Below, piece after piece: positions 23,298-33,019 of a stretch of DNA of 64,000 nucleotides. The position numbers were made by a program, and so were the translations under genes. Source of the stretch: Apiotrichum sp. Y4204 (lineage: Eukaryota; Basidiomycota; Tremellomycetes; Trichosporonales; Trichosporonaceae); NCBI GenBank assembly GCA_025531455.1, contig JAMYHL010000016.1:372001-436000 (forward strand), written 5' to 3'. Numbering within the stretch: position 1 is the stretch's first letter; every line of letters begins with the position of its first letter. The notes beneath the pieces are model-generated. The model saw only the letters and a list, made by a program, of their open reading frames with translations, made no database searches and was not told the DNA's origin.

Positions 23298-23999
23298 GGT
23301 GTGGATGGATGCGATGAGATGAGATGGGATACGAAGGGTGCGAGATTGATGGAAATGTGAGGAAGAGAGGTTGAGAGAGTTGTTGGGTTTGGTTCCAGGT
23401 TTGTGGCTGGCTGAAGAGCGATGCAGACATAATGACGCAAGCTGTATGCAGGTTTTCCAGCCAGGCTGGCCAATCATGGCAGGCACGGAGGGCGATTCCT
23501 AATGATGTTCCTAATTGCATTTCGAAGTAGATTACAGCAGGAGGGAAGATTATATTACAGATTGTTCTATTTGGCTCAGACGACGGCTCTGTATTCTTGG
23601 GATGTTCTTTTCTCGGTCGCGAGCTCGGTCGCCACCACCGTCGTCGCCGTGCGCGTCGTGGCCGCGTCGAAATTCGTACATCTGGGCGGTGCACAAGACC
23701 AAAAAAGTTTTGAAGGCTGCGGGGGGACCCGAACCGCGTTTCAGAGGCTGTATTATCCATCCGCGCGTCCGCAAGGCAATGGTTGGCATACCTCCAGCCA
23801 GCACGTTTCCCTAAACTCCGCTGTGCACCGCTGCACCCGGAATCGAACGCAGGCCCCCCATGGAAAGAGGACTTGTGGCTACAAGTGGGAGGAACCTACT
23901 CGTCACTCAGTAAAACCACACCGTCAACACACCTTCGGTTGGAATTACCACTTTGGGAAGGAGGGGTTCCGTGCGGAGGTGAGATATGTGGGATGTTTA
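23298..23999. other. Intergenic, 0.7 kb
   Basis: Upstream DNA of the HMG-box gene and 3' flank of the MFS gene. Contains a perfect short hairpin ACTTGT-GGCT-ACAAGT at 23871-23886. A tRNA-like string nearby was examined and rejected. No gene was seen. Confidence 0.45.
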
Positions 24000-26220
24000 T
24001 CACGCCGGAGCTGTCTTTTCGCGCTTCTCGCTCGTCTTTGTCGCGCGTTTCGACCACGGCCACTGGTGTTCCGGGTTGCGCCACTGCTCTCCCTTGTCTG
24101 TGTGTGTCAGTAACCAGAGGGAGACCGTCCTTGTTTCTGTTTGCGGCCCGTCACTCACAGGCAATAAGCACGAGCCCCGCACACGAGACACACAGAATCC
24201 CCGTGAAGAGGGTATACAGTCCGCCGTCGCCGATGCCGTCCTGGATCGGGATGGCGACCTGGGACATGACGCACGCGGCGGCCCCGCGACAGAACGAGTT
24301 GCAGCTTACCGCGCTTGCGCTGCGGCCCGGATTCGAGTCGACGAGGTATGCGAGCGTGGACGAGTAGACGAACATGAGGCTGAAGCCCGCGAAGAAGAGC
24401 GCGACCACCGGACCGGCAATGTTGATTTTGAAGTCGGTGGTCCACGCGTAGGTCAGGTACCCCGCGATTATGAGCGGCATCCCGGGGAGCGTGCTCTTCA
24501 GGCGCATCTGGGTATGAGTATATGCGAGGTCTAGTTGCTCGGCCGAACAAGCGGTGAGGTCTGATCCCCGACCTCAGCTCCGCCGCGACTCACCTCGGGG
24601 ACCACTAACCCGCCATTTTTCTCAGACAGCCGGCGCTGGATCCAATCACTCATACGCCCGCCGATAACGCTACCGAGGATACTGCCCACCCCAAAGCCGA
24701 GGAGGACGACACCGATAATCAGCGGGTTGTAATTGTACGGCGCGCGCGCAAACGTCAGGGAGGCAGTATACGTCGTGGTGTACTGCGCGGCGAACAGCAG
24801 CCCCGAGCTTATCAGCACGCCCGCGTTCGTCGGCGAGCGGAAAATCGAGATCATCGTAGGGATGGGGTTCACGTCCCGGAAGCTCGGGGAGATTTCGTGC
24901 GCTTCCCCAATCGCGAACGGCATCCAGGACGGGAAGCGGCGGCGAAGCCCAACAAGCCGCGGCGGCCGCTCCTCCTCTTCCTCGCCTCGCTCCACATCCA
25001 GATCATGCACGCTCCCCGGCCGCGTCGCCGGCGTCATTGCGCCACTCGCGCTCGGGGTCCCGCGCCGCGTCTCTGCCGGCGTCGTCGCCGTGCTCGCCAG
25101 CCCTTTTGCACGCTTCCGAGCCCGCTTCTTCTCCGCCGCCGCTTCGGCCTTGAGGCTTCGCTTCAACGCGTCCGATATCGCCTTTTGGTACACCCGCGAA
25201 CGCTCGCGGCGCCACGTGTCGGGGAAGAAGAAGAAGAGGAGCGTCATGAGCCCCGCGAACACTGCGAGAAAGTACATTGTCGAGCGCCAGCCGTACGCCT
25301 GTGAGATTAGATCTTTGGTGGTATATTCAGACTCACATTTCCCAGCGCGCCGCCGATAAGTGGGCCGAGGGTCGGGCCGAGCATTGGCATACCATAGTAT
25401 ATCCCCAGTTTGCGGCCGCGCTCCTCGACCTCGTACATGTCCGCGAGGGAGCCGGCGCCGACGGAGAGCACGGCACTCGAGCCCATCGCCTGCAGGCACC
25501 GCATACCGATGAGCACGGACATGTTCGGGGCGCGGGACGCGACGGCTGTGCCGACGGTGTAGAGCTGGTGTGAGTGTGAGTCGGAGGTGGGGCGGTTCAT
25601 GGAAGACGTACAATGAAGGACGCGATGTAGATGGGCTGTTGTCAGTAAGTGCCATTATGCCACACCATTATGCCACACTGAGTGTCACACACCCCCGCCC
25701 ACCGAGTTCTTGCACTCACCTTCCTTCCAATGATCTCGGCCGTCGACGCCCACACGACGGGCACGCACCCCTGGAAGAGAATGTACAGCGACAAACTAAG
25801 TCCAATCTCGGTATCGCTCCCGTGGAGATCAGCCTTGACCTCGTCCACGACGGGGTTGTAGATCGACGGGGAGATCATGGGTCCAAGCTGGGAAGAAATC
25901 AGTCAACCAGCCTCGAGGTGAATTCCAAACTTTCTCACCACCGCAGCAGTCATGAGCGCCATGACGAGGTTCTTCTTCCTGTTGCTCCACTCTCGCGGGT
26001 CGTCGTCGACGGGCACATGCTCGATATCGAACGCCGGCGGGGGCGGGGAGGGTGCGTGCGGTTCTTCACTGTCCTCCGGGAGATCAAAGTGCGCGTGCTG
26101 GGAGCGCTGCGAGACGTGGCTCCGGATAGACTTTAGCGGCTCGAGATCGCCCGAATACGGCTGGTGCGAGGGCGCGCGCACGAGCGACGCGCCGCTGTCG
26201 GCGCGGTCTGTCGCGCTCAT
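24000..26220 (-). CDS. MFS transporter, DHA1 (drug/polyamine:H+ antiporter) type
   Basis: Plasma-membrane exporter by family. About 100 disordered N-terminal residues lead to DDPREWSNRKKNLVMALMTA, the standard entry to helix 1 of fungal 12-TM DHA1 proteins. Helix 1/2 gives PMISPSIYNPVVDEV, followed by loop 2/3 ending AEIIGRK. Motif C is visible as PMLGPTLGPLIGGALG in TM5. A long charged central loop (about 100 residues, Ala/Lys then Glu-rich) lies between TM6 and TM7. Several short introns interrupt the 5' half. The last exon (from 24104 down) ends in a basic tail KRATKTSEKREKTAPA. Substrate cannot be read from sequence. Confidence 0.85.
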
Positions 26221-27004
26221 CGCGGGATTGACGATCGGGATCGGGGTCGATAAGGGTGGACCTGGCTGGATGGGTCGTCGGCCATCACACCGACGATGGA
26301 TATAGCAAGGAGAGTCAAGGGATGAGTAACAGTGAACACCAGCTCTCGAGTCAAAGCAGCAAACAGAAATAGCCGTAGCATCGTCTCGCCACCCCCGCCC
26401 GTGGCTCGTAACTCGCCGAAGACGGGAGGACGACAGAGGGGGAGGGGGTTGTCCAAAAAAGATGGCGCGTGTTTTTGAATGCCGAGCAACGGAGCGGTGA
26501 TTAACTCGGCATTGCGGGCTGGAGACGGGGCAAGACCGACTCGGCCGAAAATCCCCGAAATAAGCTTCGGGTGGTCGGGTCCGATTCCCACTCACGATGA
26601 GGACGACAAGACACGATGAATTCGTACACATCGTGGGCGCTCACCAAGTACCATTTCTAACTATCCTGGCTATCTCACTATCGCTCGCGTGCCACATCAT
26701 AGGGGGGTCAGATGCGCCCCTGCGATGGTCGACGGTTAGGCCTGTAGGGTGAATTGCGGCCCCGTGGGCGGGTTACTTTTCTTACACAGCGGCGCTGATG
26801 AAAGTCATCGACGCCAGTCAGAATATTGGAATCCTGGGCGCCAAAGTGCTTGCGCATGGCTTTTCTGAGGTGCCCATAGCTATAGTCTGGTTACATGATC
26901 AACCAACTGACAATGTGACACTCTCATGGGCGTGGCATCGATGAGAGATCCCGACCGGCCCTCCCCACTGATAAAGCTACTAAAGTCTACAACAACCAAC
27001 AGTC
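26221..27004. promoter_or_regulatory. Upstream region of MFS gene
   Basis: The region of 784 bp covers the MFS promoter and the 3' flank of the next minus-strand gene. Open frames here fail to join to either neighbour with usable splice sites. Confidence 0.4.
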
Positions 27005-28937
27005 CTATGGGTTCTGGCGCCCAACAGTCCCATACCCCGCCGCCGCCGCTGCGATGCGGCCTTCCCTGCTCGCCGCCCACGCGGGGTCATAGCTGGGGGG
27101 GATGAACTCCATGACGCCGTCCTCGACCACGACGCCCGCATCGCGTTCCTGCGTAAAGGGGGAGAACGGGGTCTGGGGGGAGGGCGAGAGCGGCGATGCC
27201 GAGGTGGGTTGGAAAGGCTGTAGGGTCTGGAGCGGTTGGAGGGAGTAGATCTCATTCGGGCGGGCGGGGGAGCGCGGCGTCGCGGATAGCGGCGATCGCA
27301 CGCCACGCGCAAGCTCCGCCTCGAGCGGGGTCTTGAGGCCCTTTGTCTGCGCGAGGAGTGGCGGGAGCTGGGCGGGGGTGAGCGGGGAGAGGAGCGTGTC
27401 CCCTCCGCGGTTCGCAGCCAGAGCGGCGGTTCTACTGCGTCAGTTGAGAGCGTGTTCAGAACGTACACATGCGGAGGGAGCGTGGACTGTGGCTGGGCGT
27501 TGTGGGGGGTATGGGGGCCGGCCTCGGCAGTCTTGTCTGCGCGCGGCGAGGCTGGCGGGAGTGATTTTCCCGGGAGTGCTGGCGTCAGCCTAGAAAGGAA
27601 ATACGACGTACCTGGGCCGTGGATGAACGGCGTGGGGGACGGCGGGTCGATGTCAAAGTCGGGATCGACAGGCTTTTCCGTGCGTTGAGGACGGGCGCGC
27701 CGGCGTCTGGAGTAAGCGCTGATTAGAAACGAACCCACCGGCGGAGAAAGAAGATTAGAGCGCCGAGGAGGAGCGTGCCGACCACGCCGCCGACCACGCC
27801 ACCGGCCACCGCGCCGGCGATGGCCTTCTTCCCGGGTACGGGCGCCGACGGGCCGGGCGCGGGATCGCCGGCGCGCGTACCCCCCGAGGCACTGGTGCTT
27901 GCTGCATCGGTAGTGGTCGCGAGAGTGGCAGGAAAGGTATTGTTCCCCCATCCCTGTGGCATTCTGCCATCAGCCCGGCCTGGTATCTGCTCCACTCACT
28001 CAAGGGTGGCAAGGTAGAATGTGACGCTCTCGATCCCGAGCGTGCTATTTCCCGCATTCTCAAACCCGGCCGCATATTTCGTCCATGTGCGCTCGATCGC
28101 CCGCGAGTGGAGGACACACGGGGTCTCGTACGCCGACGTCGTGTTGAGCGTCACGGGACTGCGGGGGGACACGCTCGCGCCCGCCCCGCTCCACGACACG
28201 CGTGCGGCCGTGCCGTCGTACGAGCAGATACCGACAAACTCGACGTATGCGGTTTCGGGCGGAGCGGCAAAGGACATGGTTGCGCCTGGTGCGCCGAGTG
28301 CGTGCGGGAGGGACTTTGCCGTTGCTGAAAGTCAGCCGAAAGCACACACCGCACCCAAACTCGTCCCTCACTCACCTCCCCTTCCGAGCGTCGTCTCGGC
28401 TGTCCAGCTCCCGGACCGATTGAAAAACGGATTCAGCGTGCCGTCCTCCAGAACCGCATTCATCGAGATTCTCGGTGCCTCGGCCGCGCTCGCCGCGTCG
28501 ATATCCATATTGCTCTGCACCTCAATCTCCGCGACGCTCACATTCCCCCGCTCCATAACAAACTCAAACGTGTTGTATCCCCACGTCACTCCCTCAACTG
28601 TATATTCGTCGATCACCCACGGTCCGCCGTTCACCTCTGCTTTCCAGTCGGCGATCAGCGCCCCGCGGCCCGTTATCCCCGTGCCGACTATCGCGAGCTT
28701 AACGGCTGCTCCCGGGTGCGAGGTGCGCCGCCTCGCGCCCTCGACATACATCCCTGGTGCCCAGGCGACCCCGGCCCCGAGATCCGTCACCCACCCATCG
28801 GCTGGGGACGCGTTCAGTCCCCATACTTCTGGCGTCCATTCGATTATTGGGTCGGCGGGGGAAAATGTGCGGTTGAAGGAACGGAGCTCGGCGCTGGTAA
28901 GCCGTGCGCTGGCGAGAATGAGCGCTAGTGTAATCAT
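27005..28937 (-). CDS. Single-pass membrane glycoprotein with extracellular domain
   Basis: Starts MITLALILASARLTSA, a clear signal peptide. An ectodomain of about 350 residues has two sandwich-like segments and several N-glycosylation sequons (NRTF, NVSV, NNTF). One transmembrane helix (AVAGGVVGGVVGTLLLGALIFF) is followed at once by Arg-rich residues, giving a type I topology. The cytosolic tail of about 200 residues is Pro/Ser-rich and ends GYGTVGRQNP. The helix with its Gly/Val pattern resembles the SKG6/AXL2-type anchors of fungal wall-sensing proteins; that comparison is from memory. Multiple short introns. Specific function unknown; a cell-surface sensor or adhesion role is inferred. 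Confidence 0.75.
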
Positions 28938-29412
28938 GGTCGTGAGCGCAAGCTGCTCGAATTAGTTTGATAGTGGACAACAGAGCGACCACAACTCTCC
29001 CAGTTTTGTTACATGTAGGTGGCCACTTCCCGTCCGGACATCAAGACAGCATGGCGAGGTGCGTGAGTAGAAAGTTGCTGTCGTCCAAAGTGCGGAACGT
29101 TTCACATTGCATCATTCCGCCGGAAAGAACCAGTAGGTGTAGTGGAGGCCGAGGGCCGGAAAGGCGGCCGGCTCTGCGGTCCGGTGGGGGTCGCACGCAG
29201 GTCCAGAGGGTTCGATCGGCGATCGAGGAACCGGTCACGAGCGTGAAGCTTATATGATGTTTAAACCCTCCAAGGTACATGTGAACCTACGCTTTTGCCG
29301 GGAGAGCACTACAAGAAGACAAGCTACAAACGATGACGCCGAGGGGAAGGAAGTTGACAAGATGTTAACAGTCGTCAAACATGGGAAGCGTTCAATTATT
29401 CGCAAGCGACTA
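28938..29412. promoter_or_regulatory. Upstream region of membrane glycoprotein gene
   Basis: The region of 475 bp has no supported gene. Plus-strand open frames around 28967-29257 have no splice-consistent continuation. Confidence 0.4.
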
Positions 29413-29812
29413 CTAAAAGACGACGAGCGGCTTCAGGCCCTCGTAATGCGCGATCCGCGCCATGCGCGCGGCGAGCGCTTTCTGGGGTCAGCCAACTCCC
29501 AACTGGTAATACTCACCGGACTCGGCGTCGGCCATGTCGTCTTTTCTTTTTGACGTGAGCGGCGACGAGGCGGCGACGGCGTGCGCGTGCGGACTTTTAG
29601 CGGCGGGGCGCGGCCCTCCATCCGAGCGAGGACGTCGGCGCCGCGCCACGATAGGCGGCGCTTCTTGGCTGGCGGGCGGCTCTGTGGTGAAGAGGTTGGG
29701 GAAGGTGATGGTGGAGAAGGCGGCGACGGCGTGGGAGAGAACTCGATCGGGGAGCGCGTGCGGCTTCGCGGCGGGGTGCTCGGCGCTGAGGACGGGCGGT
29801 GGGGTGGGTTCC
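29413..29812 (-). CDS. C-terminal exons of an unidentified basic nuclear protein
   Basis: Two exons, 29517-29812 and 29413-29481, joined by a clean 35-nt GTGAGT..CCCCAG intron. They encode an Arg/Ser/Pro-rich stretch with an NLS-like PPAKKRRLSWRGADVL, an RTRTPSPPRRRSR segment, and a well-formed C-terminus (KALAARMARIAHYEGLKPLV). No start codon fits: the exon is preceded by a CTGCAG acceptor with a nearby branch-like CTTAATTAAC, so it probably continues into upstream exons, perhaps those at 29854-30542. The exact join could not be resolved, because the phase-compatible donor is not obvious. A second frame is also open through this exon. Function unknown. Confidence 0.4.
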
Positions 29813-29853
29813 CTGCAGTTAATTAAGTGTACTGTAGGTCGACAACCGGTGCT

Positions 29854-30542
29854 TTAACACCTACTCGAAGTGGCAGGAACTAAAGACGTGCCCTTTACAA
29901 AGACACTGGGCTGCTCTGCAGTGGCCTTGACGAACGGCCTGACGCTGCCATGATATGCCGGTGAGGACACGTTGCTGTAGGGGGAAGCACTTCGGGGGTG
30001 TGTATTGAATGCTTCCCTCACAGAATCGTGGGAAGAATCACTTGAAACCTCACTGGGAGGATCACCAAGAATATCGCCGAAAGGATCGCTGCGAGTGTGC
30101 TGAGAAATGCTGGGTATCTCGGTGGAATCCGCGGTATCGTCATCAAGGCTTCCAGAATCATCGCCGAGAGTTGCGCCGCCATGAGCCTGTCCGGAATCAC
30201 CAGTCTGTCCACGATGAACCGGCGGAGCAGCTCCATCATTCTCGAGAACCTTCCTCGCCCGCGGAGCTCTGGGCACTCGAGGCACTCTATCCGGCCCGCG
30301 ACAGTCGGCACGTTGCCCTGTCGGGAGCCACTTGTTCCCGAAAACCTGAGATGAGCTCAGCGATGCAAGGACGAGCTCACCTGGGAGGATTTGCGGCCTG
30401 TGGGGGAGGAGAGGCGCCATGCAGCAAAGACATCGTGTCGCGAAGAGGCGGAGGCGAGGCGACGACGCTCGTTTGGTGGTGAGGGGGCTAGAGGGCGGGG
30501 TGGGGCGCGTTGGCGTGTTGGGGTGTGTTGTGTGGGATGCAT
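29854..30542 (-). CDS. Hypothetical disordered Ser/Pro-rich protein
   Basis: Exons 30381-30542 and 29854-30345, separated by a 35-nt GTGAGC..CTCAG intron in phase 0, give 217 aa. The N-terminus is basic and Pro/Arg-rich. The C-terminal half is acidic and serine-rich (for example TADSTEIPSISQHTRSDPFG) with no recognisable domain. The stop at 29854 may be avoided by splicing to the exons at 29413-29812, in which case the two entries are one gene. Not recognised. Confidence 0.45.
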
Positions 30543-30887
30543 GGTGAGAGCAAGAAAGGGGAGAAGAAGTAAATTGGGAGTAGGAGATGAAGAGAACAAA
30601 AGAGAAAGAGTGAGGTTGGGAGGGAAGACAAGGCGAATCGTGAGCTGTAAGAAGGATGAGGAAAGGCAGGTTGAGCACGTTGAGCATCTGTCGCGTTGCA
30701 TCTCATATCAAGATCACAACGCTGTACGGTCAAGACCAGTGAATATAGTGAGTAGCAGAATTGAGCCAGTACTCCATAGACACAGTTGATGCTCGTCCGG
30801 TGCACCACGACTAGAGGAAACAAGATGCAGAGGATGAGTCTATCAATACAACACGACCTACACACGACAGAACAATGACAATGAATG
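30543..30887. other. Intergenic, 345 bp
   Basis: Upstream of the disordered-protein gene and 3' flank of RTF2. Purine-rich on the plus strand from 30540 to 30650. No gene. Confidence 0.4.
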
Positions 30888-31922
30888 CTACGCGGCATAC
30901 TGTACGTGTCAGCTGGATTCTCGTATGTTAGCATACTTCGACTCACTCTAGTAAACGTGCGGCCAAAGAAGTCGGCCGTGTCACCCTTCTTCTCATCCGA
31001 TTTTGCGCGGAACATGGCCTTGACAGCATCGCTCATGCCTGCCTGGGCCGCCAGGCGCTTCTTCTCCTGCTCCGCCAGGAGAGCCTGAACCGACGTGCCG
31101 ACCGTGCTCGCCTTGATGGTTGGTGCGGTCGTCGGGGCCGACGAGTCCGAGTTACGTGCGACGCGGTCCTTCTTCACCTCCGCAACCTTCTTCTCCTCCT
31201 TGTCCGCCTTCTTCTTCTTCACCTTCTCCTCGCCGTCACCCTTGTCTGCCTTGCGCTTCTTGTTTGCCTTGGCGGCGGCACGGCCGGCAAGCAGCGTCTC
31301 GAGCAGCACGCTCTGGACATCCAAAGACGGGCAAATAGGAAGGAGAGATCGCGGCGATGTGGGGTCAAACGGCTTGGCGCAGTTCGGGCAGGCGACAAGC
31401 TCGGCCGGGCTCGATCCACCTTCCTCCTTGCTGCCGACCCCGCGGGTGAGGTTCGGAATGATTGCGCGTACGGCGCTGTCGGAGAATACGCAGCCGCACG
31501 AGCGGATAGCAATAAAGGGAATAGCGCCCGTCATCTCCTTCAAGCTGAGCCAGCAGACGAACGGTGCGCGCGACGCCATCGTGCCCTCCTCGGAGCGCGA
31601 GGGGTTGGGCATGAGGTTGAGCGTAAGCAGGTCCTGAGGGTTAGATAAGGCTCAGCATATAACCCACCTTGACACCTTTGACATATTTGCAGATCTCATC
31701 GCCGTCGCCGTACGTCGACCGGTCAAGGAGGAACTCGAGGACGGCGTCCTTGTTGTACAGCTTGCCGAGTGGGTCGGCGACAACCGGCTTGGTCAACGCT
31801 TTCTTGCTGAGCGCGCAGAGGAAGAAGCGTTCGCGCTCGAGCTCCTTGTCCGTCTTCTCCTTCTTGCCCTTTGTCTTGACCAGGTCGCGCCTGTCGGGAA
31901 TCGAGCCACCGTCGGCACCCAT
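30888..31922 (-). CDS. RTF2: Replication termination factor 2
   Basis: Stabilises paused replication forks and, in S. pombe, acts at the RTS1 barrier; nuclear. The start MGADGGSIPDRRDLV is the canonical N-terminus of the family. RING-like pairs follow: an incomplete first half (FFLCALSKKAL), then CWLSLKEMTG, SCGCVFS and CPNCAKPFDP. Two introns are visible, one after YVKGVK and a last short one after FGRTFTR that places only YAA and a TAG stop in the final exon, matching the GTFTRYA-type ending known from relatives. A Lys/Glu-rich linker covers about residues 215-260. Confidence 0.93.
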
Positions 31923-33019
31923 GTTGTTTTTGTGGATTGGAGTGGGATAGGAGTAGAGGTCCGAAGGGTGTCGAAATCGAAAACAAATGTTGGCATGTGT
32001 CAGCCGTTGGGTGGCAAACCCGGCAAAAAGTGCCACTCTGCGGGGTTTTTGCAACCGCCGACCACCCCTCAGTTCAACCAGCCCTTGGTGCGAGCAAGCC
32101 ACCACACTGCCATTGTCCACTACTGCCTGCTTGTTCTCGTCACTTCTCTCGCACCACGCGATTTTTTACCATCCCATCCATCTCTTGTGCGAGGTTGAGG
32201 ATTAGAGTATATATACCTCAATCCACACTCGTCTTTTACTCTTCTTCTTTTCTTCCACTTCTGCTCAGCCCTCTGCAAGGCCAATGCGCCGTTGAGCAAA
32301 GGTCCCTCATCACCAGGTCCCTCCTTTTAATCCCTTAAAAGGAGCCTGGTGTCGAGGCTACACCTTCACTCCCTCAAACAACATACAGCCGGTGAGTGGC
32401 GTCTGCCCATTGCCCCATCCATTCTCCATCCCATCCAACCCATCCTCCTCGTTTCTGTGATGAAACACTTTATTCAGTTCTGCTTCCGAGAGGTCGTGAG
32501 CGATAACCCAAATTTACCAAAAACTCTTTCTGAACTTATCATCCACAAACTTCATTCTTCTCTTGAAGAACGAGTGCTGACTGTGTAGCCTCTCCGTTAG
32601 CCCTTTGGGAATAACACGAGCTGTCCCGTTGGACTACGACGACGTAAGTGTCCTATCCTATCTCCCCCTTCCATAGCCCCCAACATGATTTAAATTTAGC
32701 TCAATCCATTCTCTTATCCCTCCTTCTCTCCCTCTGGTTCGGCGTACCTGCCTGTCTGCTGCCGTGGGGGCCGACTACTCTCAGTACCAGCTCCGGCTGT
32801 GGAAAGGAGGAAAGGCTCAGTCGGACGCGGGCGTGAAGGGCAGCTTGGCGGGCCTTGTTGACGGTCTGATGAACGCGTTCTGCTTTCTGACGATTTGATC
32901 GGGGTGTACTGTTGGCCAGTTGTGAGGCTGGGGCGAGTGTGCTTAAACTGCTACTATGATTCTTCCGCACTTTCACGTCAACTACAAACAATGAGAATGC
33001 AAGATGTTGACCTTGACAG
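31923..33019. promoter_or_regulatory. Shared RTF2/TAF13 intergenic region and TAF13 leader
   Basis: 1.1 kb between divergent start codons. The right half is likely transcribed TAF13 leader: donor-like GTGAGT and GTAAGT sites occur near 32391 and 32645, and an acceptor (TTGACAG) abuts the TAF13 ATG, so the leader probably holds at least one intron. A strong stem-loop sits at 32311-32351. Confidence 0.45.
32311..32351. other. 17-bp stem-loop with a 3-nt bulge
   Basis: CACCAGG then CTCCTTTTAA pairs with TTAAAAGGAG then CCTGGTG around a 4-nt loop (TCCC, 32331-32334). Three bases (32318-32320) bulge on the left arm. It lies in the probable 5' leader of TAF13. Confidence 0.75.

Noticed and set aside
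23820..23960. tRNA-like string on the minus strand (GTTCGATTCC-type T-loop plus an ACTTGT/ACAAGT hairpin)
   Set aside because: The T-stem does not pair (two mismatches), no acceptor 5' strand matches, and the hairpin has a 4-nt loop rather than a 7-nt anticodon loop.
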